This document shows positions 9,978-17,688 of a DNA stretch of 21,749 nucleotides, in pieces. Position 1 is the first letter of the stretch. Every line of letters begins with the position of its first letter. Made by a program: the position numbers and the translations under genes. Origin of the DNA: a bacterium (GTDB lineage Bacteria > Eremiobacterota > Eremiobacteria > Baltobacterales > Baltobacteraceae); assembly GCA_021782295.1 (NCBI GenBank), contig JAJXVC010000010.1:1-21749 (forward strand), in the 5' to 3' direction. The notes under the pieces are model-generated. The model had not been told where the DNA came from and searched no databases. It saw only the letters and a list, made by a program, of their open reading frames with translations.

Positions 9978-11071
9978 GCCGTCACTCGCGTGCAGACCGC
10001 TCGCAGTTCGCTTGCAAATCGCTCGCGATCGCTCTCGTTACCGACGGTGACGCGGACACATCGATCGAGCGGTGCGAGCCCCGGCTTGCGCGTCCAAACT
10101 CCGCGCTGCAGCAATGCCTCGAGCAATGCATCGGCTCGCTCGCGCGAGGAACAATCGAAACAGACGAAGTTCGTCGCCGAGTCGAGCGTCGGCAACCCGA
10201 GTTCGGCCCCGAGCGCCGCATACTCGGCGCGTCCGCGAGCGGTCCGTTCGAGAACGTCGCGCGCGAACGCAGCGTCCTTCAATGCCGCGAGCGCGCCGAT
10301 CTGCGCGTTCCGATTGACGCCGTACTGCAAACGCACCTTCAGCATCGGGGCGAGCAACGCTTGCGGCGCAACGCCGTAACCGATGCGCGCTCCGGCTAAT
10401 CCGTAGAGTTTCGAGAACGTTCGCGCGCGCACGACACCGGGGAGCGGTCGCGATGCGGGGAGCGCCGCCGGATCGGCAAACTCCGCATAGGCCTCGTCGA
10501 GTAAGAGCAACGTCCGCGCCGGCAGCGCCGAGCGGAAGCCTGCGATTGCATCGGCATCGACGAAGAAACCGCTGGGATTGTCGGGATTGGCGAGATAGCA
10601 GATTGCGGCATCGCAGCGTTGCGCTGCCGCCGCCAACGCATCGAGATCGATGCTCCCGTTGCTGCGATAGGGAACGCTCTCGACGCGCCCGCCGTAGCCG
10701 ATCGCGTGATACGCGAAGGTCGGGTAGGTGCCCGCCGAACTCACCGCGGTCTCACCTGGGGCAAGAAAGCAGCGTACGACCAGGCCGAGGAGTTCGTCGA
10801 TGCCGCTGGTCACGAGCAGTTCGTCGCGACTCGCATCCCAGCGTTCGGCGAGCGCGCTGCGCAGGTCGTAGGAATCGGGATCGCCGTACCACGAGAGATG
10901 CGAAAGCTCGGCGGTCATCGCCGCGATCGCCTGCGGCGACGGGCCGAACGCGCTCTCGTTCGCTCCGAGTCGGAGCATCGTTTGCCGACCACGCTCGCGC
11001 ATGATGCGCTCGGGACCGATAAACGGCTCGCCTGCCGGAATCGCCTCGATCGTTGAATTCGCCCGAATCAC
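9974..11071 (-). CDS. hisC: Histidinol-phosphate aminotransferase-like class I/II PLP aminotransferase
   Basis: 365 residues, fold type I. Visible elements are LRLGANESAFGPSP (34-46, HisC N-terminal block), ANPDNPSG (161-168, the Asn pairing with the PLP ring), LDEAYAEF (191-198) and the Schiff-base lysine K221 in TFSKLYGLAGARIGYG. A C-terminal Arg (RVTVG near 345) would bind the substrate carboxylate or phosphate. HisC converts imidazole acetol phosphate to histidinol phosphate, but no other his gene is nearby, and related enzymes act on aromatic amino acids or threonine phosphate, so the symbol is tentative. Start GTG 11071-11069 overlaps the moeA stop as GTGA. Confidence 0.8.
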   Translation of the reverse strand: MIRANSTIEAIPAGEPFIGPERIMRERGRQTMLRLGANESAFGPSPQAIAAMTAELSHLSWYGDPDSYDLRSALAERWDASRDELLVTSGIDELLGLVVRCFLAPGETAVSSAGTYPTFAYHAIGYGGRVESVPYRSNGSIDLDALAAAAQRCDAAICYLANPDNPSGFFVDADAIAGFRSALPARTLLLLDEAYAEFADPAALPASRPLPGVVRARTFSKLYGLAGARIGYGVAPQALLAPMLKVRLQYGVNRNAQIGALAALKDAAFARDVLERTARGRAEYAALGAELGLPTLDSATNFVCFDCSSRERADALLEALLQRGVWTRKPGLAPLDRCVRVTVGNESDRERFASELRAVCTRVTA

Positions 11072-12312
11072 GCGGTGGGGGGTCCTCCATGAGCGTAGCG
11101 GTAGATGTCGACGCGCTCCCCAACCGCGAGCGTTTCGACCTCTTCACCGAGGGCGAGATAACCGTCGGAACGGGCGGCTAGGCTCGTCATCGATGAACGT
11201 AGGGCGAGAGGTTGCGCCACAAGGCCGTCGGGCCCTTGCTGCAGCACGGCGGGAAGGTACCAGGTCCAGCCGCGACGCTTCTGCACCGGGGCACCGAGAT
11301 GCGCTGAAACTGCCGCCGTTCGCGGCTGCGCGCCGCAGAGTCGCGAGAGAATCGGCCCGCCGACGGCATCGAGGATCAGGAGCGAGGAGCTCGGGTTTCC
11401 CGGCAGGCCGAGAATCGGAACCCCGCCGACCGCACCGAGCAGCGTCGGTTTTCCGGGCTTCACTTTGAGACCGTGGACGATCGTGCCGGGGGAGCCGAGG
11501 GCGGCGACCGCAACCGGCGTTTCGTCGCGCTCTCCGACCGAGGAGCCGCCGCTCAACACGACGGCATCGAACGTAGCGACCGCCGCCTCGAGCGCGGCGA
11601 GCAGTTCACCGGGAGCATCGCCGATACTGGGAAGATGGATCGCCTCCGCACCGATCGCGCGCAGCGCTCCGGCGATTGCGTAGCGATTCGAATCGCGAAC
11701 CTGCCACGCTTCGGGCTGTCGATCGATCGCCACGAGTTCATCTCCGCTGGAAAGCACCGCGATACGCGGGCGGCGGAAAACCTCCACGCGTGCATAGCCG
11801 AGGGTCGCAAGCAACGAGAGTTCCGGCGCGCCGATGCGTCGGCCCGGCGTCAGCAGGAGCTCGCCGGCACCGACGTCGCTCCCGGCGGGGGTAACCGCCT
11901 CGCCCGGAGCGACCGATCCACATGCGAGTTCGTCGCCCTCGAGTTGCGCCGCCTCGATCGGCAGCACCGCATCGCAACCCGGAGGGAGCAATCCACCGGT
12001 CGGAATCCGCACCGCCTCGCCGGGGCCGACGCGACCGGAATAGCGGCGCCCCATCGCCACCGCCCCGACGATTCGCAGTCGTCCCGGTGCGCTCGCCGCG
12101 GCGAGTGCAAAGCCGTCCATCGCCGATCGCGCGGCCACCGGAAGCGCCGACGCGGAGCGCACATCGACGGCGAGATAGCGTCCGAGTGCGCTGTCGAGCT
12201 CGATACTCTCGCGCTGCGGCTGCGGCAACGTCGTGCGCTGAAAAAAAACCTCCAAAGCGCGCTCCGGCGCGAGGAGTCGCGATTCATCAAAGCCAACCGC
12301 GCGGAGTTCCAT
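11068..12312 (-). CDS. moeA: Molybdopterin molybdenumtransferase MoeA
   Basis: 414 residues from ATG 12312. MoeA inserts molybdate into adenylylated molybdopterin, the last step of molybdenum cofactor assembly. Motifs are LLAPERALEVF...LDSALGRYLAVDV (13-51), SAMDGFAL (63-70), IPTGGLLPPGCDAVLPIE (103-120), SSGDELV, VLSGGSSVGERDE and GVPILGLPGNPSSSLL. The frame stays open another 150 codons upstream, but there it runs antisense to serS and is low-complexity Ser/Arg, so it is rejected. The ATG overlaps the ATG of divergent serS in a CATG (12310-12313). Codons 23-24 lie in an 8-T run (12241-12248 on the plus strand as A8), a potential slippage site. No other moa/mob genes are in view. It is probably the first gene of the twelve-gene minus-strand train. 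Confidence 0.94.
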   Translation of the reverse strand: MELRAVGFDESRLLAPERALEVFFQRTTLPQPQRESIELDSALGRYLAVDVRSASALPVAARSAMDGFALAAASAPGRLRIVGAVAMGRRYSGRVGPGEAVRIPTGGLLPPGCDAVLPIEAAQLEGDELACGSVAPGEAVTPAGSDVGAGELLLTPGRRIGAPELSLLATLGYARVEVFRRPRIAVLSSGDELVAIDRQPEAWQVRDSNRYAIAGALRAIGAEAIHLPSIGDAPGELLAALEAAVATFDAVVLSGGSSVGERDETPVAVAALGSPGTIVHGLKVKPGKPTLLGAVGGVPILGLPGNPSSSLLILDAVGGPILSRLCGAQPRTAAVSAHLGAPVQKRRGWTWYLPAVLQQGPDGLVAQPLALRSSMTSLAARSDGYLALGEEVETLAVGERVDIYRYAHGGPPTA

Positions 12313-13603
12313 GCTCGATATTTCTCTCTGTCGTCGCGACCCCGACCGCATCCGTCGTTCCGCAATTCGGCGCGGTAGCGATCCGTCGTTCGTCGATGAG
12401 ATTCTGCGTCTCGACGAGCGGCACCGCCTCGCTCTCACCGATCTCGAAACAAAAAAGGCTGAAAAAAATCGGCTCAGCGCTGAGATCGCAAAGGCGAGCG
12501 ACCGAGCGGCGGCAACGGCAACGCTTCGCCCGCAGATCGCCGCGCTCGACGCCGAGATCTCCGCGCTCGATGAAGCGGCGAAAGCGCTCGCTCCCGATAC
12601 GCCGGATTCACCGCTGCGCGAACTCTTAGTGCAGTCGCCGAATATCATCGACGAGAGTACGCCCGATGGGGCGGATGCCTCGAGCAACGTCACGGTGCGC
12701 AGTTGGGGAACGCCGCGCAGTTTTGCATTCACGCCGCAACCGCATTGGGAGGTCGGCGAGCGCCTCGGCATTCTCGATTTCGAGCGCGCGGCAAAACTTT
12801 CGGGAAGCCGCTTTGCCGTACTGCGCGGGCTCGGTGCGCGGCTCTCGCGTGCGATCGCGCAATTCTTTCTCGATCGCGCCGCCGAGCGTGGGTACCTCGA
12901 AATTGCACCGCCCTACCTCGTTACCCAACAAACGATGTGGAGAACCGGGCAACTCACCAAATTCTCCGACGCGATGTTCGCCGATCTCGAAGCCGGTCTC
13001 TATCTCATTCCTACCGCCGAAGTTCCGCTTACCGCTCTGCACGGCGAAGAGATCTTCGACGGAGCGGCGCTGCCGATTCGCTATGCCGCATACTCACCGT
13101 GCTTTCGCAAAGAAGCGGGAGCAGCTGGCAAGGACACGCGCGGACTGATTCGCCAACATCAATTCGAGAAGGTCGAACTCGTCCGGATCGAACGTCCCGA
13201 AGATTCTTTCGCGGCGCTCGAAAAAATGACCGCAGACGCCGCTGCGCTCCTCGAGGAACTCGGCCTTCCCTATCGCGTTCTCGCGCTCTGCGCCGGCGAT
13301 CTCAGCTTCAACTCCGCGAAAACCTACGATCTCGAGGTCTGGCTCCCCAGCAGCAACGAGTATCGCGAGATCAGCTCCTGTTCGAATTGCACCGATTTTC
13401 AAGCCCGACGCGCACAGATGCGTTTCCGCCGCGAGGCGAAAGCGAAACCGGAGCTCGTCCACACGCTCAACGGATCCGGCCTAGCGGTCGGCCGTACGCT
13501 GCTCGCCATTCTCGAAAATTACCAGCAAGAGGACGGCAGCGTGAGCATTCCCGAGGCGCTACGCGGCTACGTGGGCACCGACCGGATCGTGCCCCCCCTG
13601 TAG
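12311..13603 (+). CDS. serS: Seryl-tRNA synthetase
   Basis: 430 residues, normal length. It charges tRNA-Ser (and tRNA-Sec) with serine in the cytosol. MLDISLCRRDPD is the standard N-terminus, which fixes the start. An antiparallel coiled coil (about 27-95) binds the tRNA long variable arm. The class II catalytic domain shows the serine-binding PTAEVPLT (234-241), motif 2 CFRKEAGAAGKDTRGLIRQHQFEKVE (264-289) and motif 3 near NGSGLAVGRTLLAILENYQ. A short A-rich stretch (12450-12471) lies in the coiled coil. A weak GGAG (12303-12306) precedes the ATG and lies inside the first codons of divergent moeA. The 3' end has a C7 run immediately before the TAG stop. Confidence 0.97.
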   Translation: MLDISLCRRDPDRIRRSAIRRGSDPSFVDEILRLDERHRLALTDLETKKAEKNRLSAEIAKASDRAAATATLRPQIAALDAEISALDEAAKALAPDTPDSPLRELLVQSPNIIDESTPDGADASSNVTVRSWGTPRSFAFTPQPHWEVGERLGILDFERAAKLSGSRFAVLRGLGARLSRAIAQFFLDRAAERGYLEIAPPYLVTQQTMWRTGQLTKFSDAMFADLEAGLYLIPTAEVPLTALHGEEIFDGAALPIRYAAYSPCFRKEAGAAGKDTRGLIRQHQFEKVELVRIERPEDSFAALEKMTADAAALLEELGLPYRVLALCAGDLSFNSAKTYDLEVWLPSSNEYREISSCSNCTDFQARRAQMRFRREAKAKPELVHTLNGSGLAVGRTLLAILENYQQEDGSVSIPEALRGYVGTDRIVPPL

Positions 13604-13662
13604 GAGGGGAGGGAAACCGCGGAGCTCCGACGCATGCGGTTCGAGCGCGATACCCATCGCGT

Positions 13663-13670
13663 AGGGGAGG
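13663..13670 (+). promoter_or_regulatory. Shine-Dalgarno of the glutamate dehydrogenase gene
   Basis: AGGGGAGG lies 9 nt before ATG 13680 and fixes the start. It directly follows a 6-bp hairpin with an ACCC loop (13646-13661), so the site is exposed just downstream of a stem. Confidence 0.75.
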
Positions 13671-13679
13671 ATTCGCAGC

Positions 13680-14957
13680 ATGGCAGCGACGATCGACCGC
13701 TCGGCGACCCAGTCCTCGGAGAACGTTTGGGCGATGGCCCAGCAGCAGCTCGACGAAGTAGCGAAGCTCACCGGGTTGAGCGAAGAAATCCATCTCTATC
13801 TGCGCCAACCGAAGCGCGTTCTTGAAGTCTCCGTTCCGGTCCGTATGGATGACGGTCGATTTCGCATGTTCACCGGCTATCGCGTACAGCACAACATGTC
13901 GCGTGGGCCGGGGAAGGGCGGCATCCGCTTTCATCCCGATGTGACGCTCGACGAAGTCAAAGCCCTTGCAATGTGGATGACCTGGAAATGCGCGCTGGTC
14001 AACATTCCATTCGGCGGCGCAAAAGGCGGAGTGATCTGCGATTCCAAGGCGATGTCGATGCAAGAGCTCGAACATCTCACGCGTCGGTTCACGAGCGAGA
14101 TTTCGATTATCATCGGCCCGGAAAAAGATATTCCCGCACCCGACGTTTACACGACCCCGCAGGTCATGGCGTGGATCATGGATACCTTCTCGATGCAAAA
14201 AGGCTACTCGATCCCCGGCGTCGTGACCGGAAAGCCGATCGCCATCGGTGGTTCGCTGGGGCGCGACAAGGCGACGGCTCGTGGATGTCTCTACGTTGTC
14301 GACGAAGCGATGAGCGTACTCGGAATTCCAAACGCCGGTGCGCGCGTCGCGATCCAGGGCTTTGGGAACGCCGGGATGCACGCTGCATCGTTGATGGCCG
14401 AGCGTGGTTATCGCATCGTCGCCGTCTCGGATTCACGCGGGGGCGTTGCAAATCCGAAGGGGCTCGACACGCACGCCTTGGTTGCGCACAAACTTACAAC
14501 CGGATCGGTCGTCGGCTTCCCCGGTAGCGAAAGTCTTTCGAATAAGGAAGTTCTCGAATACGCGTGCGACGTCCTCATTCCAGCGGCCCTCGAGAAAGTC
14601 ATCACGCGCGAAAACGCACCGAATATTCGCGCGAAGATCGTCGCCGAAGCGGCGAACGGTCCAACGCTTCCCGAAGCCGATGCGATCTTGCACGAACGCG
14701 GCATTATGGTGTTACCGGATATTCTCGCTAACGCCGGCGGCGTGACCGTTTCATACTTCGAATGGGTTCAGGATCTTCAAGCAAACTTCTGGGAGGAAGA
14801 TGAGATCAACGCCCGCCTTAAACAAAAGATGACGCGCGCGTTTCGCGAGACCTACGAACAGGCGAAAAAAAATAATGTCGACATGCGTCGAGGCGCGTAT
14901 ATGGTCGCGGTCAATCGGGTTGCCGAAGCGACGAAGCTCCGCGGCCTCTATCCCTAA
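13680..14957 (+). CDS. gdhA: Glu/Leu/Phe/Val dehydrogenase (glutamate dehydrogenase)
   Basis: 425 residues, the hexameric small-GDH size. It interconverts glutamate and 2-oxoglutarate plus ammonium with NAD(P). The substrate site shows GPGKGGIRFHP (77-86, K79), the helix lysine K103, and the catalytic lysine K115 in PFGGAKGGV; D155 of PAPDV is the partner acid. The Rossmann domain has GFGNAG (227-232) followed by VAVSDSRGG. LANAGGVTVSYFEWVQ near 350-370 is the family C-terminal block. It resembles RocG/GudB and archaeal enzymes rather than E. coli GdhA. The ATG has a strong Shine-Dalgarno, and a 76-nt leader with two small hairpins separates it from serS, so it may be cotranscribed. The symbol is by homology; leucine or phenylalanine as substrate is less likely but open. 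Confidence 0.93.
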   Translation: MAATIDRSATQSSENVWAMAQQQLDEVAKLTGLSEEIHLYLRQPKRVLEVSVPVRMDDGRFRMFTGYRVQHNMSRGPGKGGIRFHPDVTLDEVKALAMWMTWKCALVNIPFGGAKGGVICDSKAMSMQELEHLTRRFTSEISIIIGPEKDIPAPDVYTTPQVMAWIMDTFSMQKGYSIPGVVTGKPIAIGGSLGRDKATARGCLYVVDEAMSVLGIPNAGARVAIQGFGNAGMHAASLMAERGYRIVAVSDSRGGVANPKGLDTHALVAHKLTTGSVVGFPGSESLSNKEVLEYACDVLIPAALEKVITRENAPNIRAKIVAEAANGPTLPEADAILHERGIMVLPDILANAGGVTVSYFEWVQDLQANFWEEDEINARLKQKMTRAFRETYEQAKKNNVDMRRGAYMVAVNRVAEATKLRGLYP

Positions 14958-14995
14958 GAGCGAATAGCGCTCCCTGCTCGGAACCGGAGTGCTCG

Positions 14996-15337
14996 CTAGG
15001 GCTTCGCGAGTTCTTCGGCGAGACGATCGACGTACACCGAATGCGTTCGCGTAGCGATTCCAAGCGGTCGAACGCTCTCGACGGTCATGCCGGTACGATT
15101 TTCGCCGATCGATTCAAAACGAACGATGACGCGCTCCCCATCGATCAGGCCGATCGAACCCTCCAGCAGATCATCTTCTTCACGGACGATCGTCGCTCCC
15201 AAAATATCGTTCATCGCGCGTCGCGCGCGCGCTCGGTGAACGGCGATCTCGCCCGGGCTTTCGATGCGCCGAATGGGGTGCAACCGCGCATCGCGCAACG
15301 GTACATCGAGGCCGAGCCAACGCAGAAAGAAACTCAT
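14996..15337 (-). CDS. Hypothetical protein, 113 residues
   Basis: I do not recognise the family with confidence. The protein has an N-terminal hydrophobic/amphipathic patch (MSFFLRWLGLDV) and a basic helix (EIAVHRARARRAMNDIL, 30-46). Alternating beta segments follow (GATIVREEDDLLEGSIGLIDGERVIVRFESI, then RTGMTVESVRPLGIATRTHSVYVDRLAEEL). The pattern of two strands, T-x-V-x-V and a final helix resembles small lipoprotein-like domains such as DUF3568, but no lipobox is present; that comparison is inference. The start is ATG 15337 in an ATGA overlap with the MgtC/DUF4010 gene, so the two are translationally coupled and may work together. It converges on gdhA with a 38-nt gap (14958-14995) that holds only a weak imperfect stem. 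Confidence 0.7.
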   Translation of the reverse strand: MSFFLRWLGLDVPLRDARLHPIRRIESPGEIAVHRARARRAMNDILGATIVREEDDLLEGSIGLIDGERVIVRFESIGENRTGMTVESVRPLGIATRTHSVYVDRLAEELAKP

Positions 15338-16632
15338 CGAAAGACCGCGAGCGCCGTGATGACGCCGGCACCGGCGAGCACCAGCAAACTCGTCGCTGCA
15401 AGCCAGCTCTCTCGCCGCCGTGAAAACAACGCGGCGTAGAGCGCCTTGAGCACGTTATTTGATGATGCGGCGATGAGAATCGCCGCGGCGGCGGGGGCGA
15501 GCGCAATCGCCGCTGCATGATGCTGCGCGATGCTCAGCACGAACGGATCGACGTCGGTCACGCCGACGACCGCCGCCAGAATAAAGAGCCCCGCCTGCCC
15601 TGCGGCCGATTGCACCCAGGTCGTCAAGAGCGAGATCGCGACGAACAGCGCGGCGAAGATCAACGCGGTGGAGATCTGTAGCGGATTCCCCGGATAGGTC
15701 GCCGGCTTCACGGTATCCGCGCCCTTCTTTCCGTCGGCATAGCGAACGATGATCGCCGCGAGCAGGCCGCCGGCGAGCGCAAGTGCGACGAACGAGGGAG
15801 CGAGCCGTTCGGCGAGCGCGAGATTGAATATTGCGACAACGACGACGATGCGCAGATACATAATTGCGCTTGCCGCGACGATTCCGCCCGAAAGCGCGGC
15901 GGTAAAGCCCGTCTCCGCCGCGGTGCGCGCGAGCGCGACGGTCGCCGCGGTCGAAGAGTACATTCCGCCAAGCAAAGCCGGCACGAGCGTGCCTTCTTTG
16001 AACGTGACGTATCGTTGGACGAGATAACTCGCGTAGGAGAGCGCCGAAACCGCGACGACCGCAAGCCAGATGTTAAAGGGCCGAAGACTCGTGCCGGGAA
16101 TCGCGGGAAGCCCTTGCAGCAACGGCAGAACGACACCCGAGAGCACGAGAAATTTTGCCGCCGTCACCATCTCGGTGTGCCCGAATCTCGCCGCGAGTTC
16201 GCGTAGCGTCGTCCGTGCCGAGAGCAGCAGCGCCGCGGCGACGACGACGGCGATCAGCAGCCAGGGTGGAACGGCAAATGCCGCCGGCCCGAGGAGATAG
16301 GCGATCACGGCGGCAGCCGACGTGACGTAGAGCCCATCGGCGGCGCGGCTCGATTCGACCGTCCGCAGCGCCTCGCGAATCGAGGCCGCCGTCCAGAGGC
16401 CGAGCACCAAGAGCCCGGCGATCGTTGCGACCAAATGAAGCGGGTCGATCAGATAGAGCAGCGCTCCGGCAAGCGCGAGCAGCGGGTAGGTGCGAATGCC
16501 GCCGGGGCGCTGCGAGATCGTGTCTCCGTAAAATTCTTCGTACGCAAGCCCGAAAAAAAGCGAGAGCCCGAGCACGAGGCCGAGGTGGAACGCGAGCCAT
16601 CCGTCGGAAAACGGCGTCAACGAAACCGGCAT
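15334..16632 (-). CDS. MgtC/SapB-like and DUF4010 multi-pass membrane protein
   Basis: 432 residues with about a dozen hydrophobic segments. The N-terminal part (about 10-85) carries RPGGIRTYPLLALAGALLYL, the MgtC/SapB signature, although the usual GLERE motif is replaced by GLAYEEF. The C-terminal part has the DUF4010 blocks: RPFNIWLAVVAVSALSYASYL (184-204), GGMYSSTAATVALAR (222-236), GVTDVDPFVLSIAQ (357-370) and SSNNVLKALYAALF (390-403). Such fusions are widespread, of unproven function, and are presumed inner-membrane transporters or Mg2+/acid-stress proteins. Start ATG 16632-16630; the best upstream purine run (AGGAG) is about 15 nt away, longer than usual. It is divergent from the small leaderless unit at 16669-16850, so the two may share regulatory sequence. 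It ends in ATGA with the hypothetical gene downstream. Confidence 0.85.
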   Translation of the reverse strand: MPVSLTPFSDGWLAFHLGLVLGLSLFFGLAYEEFYGDTISQRPGGIRTYPLLALAGALLYLIDPLHLVATIAGLLVLGLWTAASIREALRTVESSRAADGLYVTSAAAVIAYLLGPAAFAVPPWLLIAVVVAAALLLSARTTLRELAARFGHTEMVTAAKFLVLSGVVLPLLQGLPAIPGTSLRPFNIWLAVVAVSALSYASYLVQRYVTFKEGTLVPALLGGMYSSTAATVALARTAAETGFTAALSGGIVAASAIMYLRIVVVVAIFNLALAERLAPSFVALALAGGLLAAIIVRYADGKKGADTVKPATYPGNPLQISTALIFAALFVAISLLTTWVQSAAGQAGLFILAAVVGVTDVDPFVLSIAQHHAAAIALAPAAAAILIAASSNNVLKALYAALFSRRRESWLAATSLLVLAGAGVITALAVFR

Positions 16633-16668
16633 GCCGCTGATGTGCGCTCCTGCGGTATCGGCACCCTC

Positions 16669-16697
16669 TTGTTTTTTACCGACAAACCTGCTAAGGT
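16669..16697 (+). promoter_or_regulatory. Predicted promoter with extended -10
   Basis: TTGTTT (16669-16674), a 17-nt spacer and TAAGGT (16692-16697) preceded by TGC, an extended -10. Transcription would begin about 16704-16705, at the ATG of the following small ORF. A 14-bp inverted repeat AACCTGCTAAGGTT (16685-16698) covers the -10 and could be an operator. The -35 and -10 matches are good but unproven. Confidence 0.6.
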
Positions 16698-16704
16698 TGC
16701 CGCC

Positions 16705-16791
16705 ATGTTCGCACCGGCGTATCTATTCGGCAGCTATCAATACCGTTCCGCATCGGAATCGGTCGAGCCGCCTATACCCGTCGAACCCTAA
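16705..16791 (+). CDS. Small leaderless ORF, 28 residues (possible leader peptide)
   Basis: The ORF begins at ATG 16705, seven nt after the predicted -10, so the transcript would be leaderless with no Shine-Dalgarno. The peptide starts MFAPAYLFGSYQYR and ends VEPPIPVEP. Five of the first thirteen residues are Phe or Tyr, and the tail is Pro/Glu-rich. It stops 20 nt before an intrinsic terminator, which itself lies just ahead of the diiron-oxygenase-like gene. This can be a leader peptide of an attenuator responding to aromatic residues or tRNA, a self-standing small protein, or the coding part of a short RNA of about 145 nt. I cannot identify a family. The same frame is open upstream but lacks any promoter or ribosome-site support there. 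Confidence 0.5.
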   Translation: MFAPAYLFGSYQYRSASESVEPPIPVEP

Positions 16792-16811
16792 CACTACCCG
16801 CAGACGAGTAC

Positions 16812-16850
16812 AGCCGCCTCACCGATCTACCGGTGAGGCGGCTTTCTTTT
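16812..16850 (+). terminator. Rho-independent terminator (possible attenuator)
   Basis: A perfect 13-bp stem AGCCGCCTCACCG (16812-16824) / CGGTGAGGCGGCT (16831-16843) with a 6-nt loop ATCTAC is followed by TTCTTTT (16844-16850). It is the only textbook intrinsic terminator in the window. It lies between the 28-codon ORF and the diiron-enzyme gene, so it either ends a mini-transcript or controls read-through. An 8-nt copy of its left arm (AGCCGCCT) occurs inside the small ORF at 16766-16773 and could pair with the right arm. Confidence 0.9.
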
Positions 16851-16869
16851 ATCACCCATCACCTTGCGC

Positions 16870-16874
16870 GAGGA
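16870..16874 (+). promoter_or_regulatory. Shine-Dalgarno deciding the diiron-enzyme start
   Basis: GAGGA lies 4 nt before ATG 16879 and 7 nt before ATG 16882. It supports these ATGs over the in-frame TTG at 16864, which it overlaps downstream. Confidence 0.6.
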
Positions 16875-16878
16875 CACG

Positions 16879-17658
16879 ATGATGAGAACCCTTCCCCCGA
16901 TCGAATGCTTCCGTAACGAAGTCGAACGCAGCATCCACGGCCATGCCGTCTTGTTGGAGAATCCCTACACGCAATGGTTTGCGCTCGGCGAGGCAACCGA
17001 CGCACAACTGCGCGCGTTTACCGTACAGTTCTCCGTCTTCAGCCATCTGTTTATCGAAGCACAGCTGCGCAAATGCATCAATGCCCCCGATATCGGTACC
17101 TATCGTTCGGGAAAGCAAATTTTGATGAACGAACTGGGTGTGAGCTTCGGTAGCGACGGATCGGTCGACGGCGGAACCTTTCGTTTCCACGGCGCGCACT
17201 ATGAATGGCTCGTCGATTTCGCCGAACACCTCGGATTGGAATGGCACGAGCTCGGCAAGCGACGTTTGGGTACACCGAGTACCTTGCGCTTCTGCGATTC
17301 GCTCACCGAATGGTACGGATCGGAAGATATCTCGACGGCGCTAGGAGCCTCGTACGCCATCGAACATTGGGCGAACGCCGGGTTCTGGAAATCGCTGATC
17401 GCCGGGCTACGCAAGATCCGCGCGCAGCGCCGCCCCGACCTCCCACTCGGTTTTTGGACCTGGCACGACCGACTCGAAGAGTTGCACGCGCAACACACGG
17501 AGGACGAACTCAGTGTCGCCTATTCGCGTAGCTGTTTCATTCCCGAACGCTTCATCGCCGGCGGGATCGCGATGCTCGATGCCGTTACGATCTTCTGGAA
17601 TGGGCTCGCCGCGCAGCGCCGCGAGCTCGAGAACGAGCGGCTTCGCTATGCGGTCTAA
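16879..17658 (+). CDS. Heme-oxygenase-like diiron enzyme (TenA/PqqC/CADD-type, iron-containing redox family)
   Basis: 259 residues, predicted all-helical. It fits the heme-oxygenase-like fold shared by TenA, PqqC, CADD and the HDO oxygenases (BesC, UndA, SznF). Candidate iron ligands are E85 in LMNELG, H107 in HGAHYEWL, E162 in YAIEHWAN, and the H196-x3-E200-x2-H203 cluster in WTWHDRLEELHAQH. That cluster matches the family pattern H-x3-D/E-x2-H on the last core helix. TenA's thiaminase Cys site is not evident, so a redox role fits better than thiamin salvage. Start ATG 16879 (or 16882) is preceded by GAGGA. An intrinsic terminator 28 nt upstream may gate its expression. Downstream lie a hairpin, an antisense small ORF and a PLP enzyme. 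The substrate is unknown; HDO enzymes commonly cleave or oxidise amino-acid or fatty-acid-like substrates. Confidence 0.72.
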   Translation: MMRTLPPIECFRNEVERSIHGHAVLLENPYTQWFALGEATDAQLRAFTVQFSVFSHLFIEAQLRKCINAPDIGTYRSGKQILMNELGVSFGSDGSVDGGTFRFHGAHYEWLVDFAEHLGLEWHELGKRRLGTPSTLRFCDSLTEWYGSEDISTALGASYAIEHWANAGFWKSLIAGLRKIRAQRRPDLPLGFWTWHDRLEELHAQHTEDELSVAYSRSCFIPERFIAGGIAMLDAVTIFWNGLAAQRRELENERLRYAV

Positions 17659-17688
17659 CGCTCTGCAACGGGCCTAGCTCGCTCGCTT

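Noticed and set aside
12313..12771. In-frame upstream extension of moeA on the minus strand
   Set aside because: The extension runs antisense to serS and is Ser/Arg low complexity. MoeA homology starts just after ATG 12312.
13592..13613. C7 run and G-rich stretch around the serS stop as a terminator
   Set aside because: Only a 4-bp stem with no T-run forms. It is too weak to call, and gdhA probably reads through.
14961..14998. Stem between convergent gdhA and the hypothetical gene
   Set aside because: The best pairing is 7 bp with one G-U, a 12-nt loop and no T-run, so it is not a convincing terminator.
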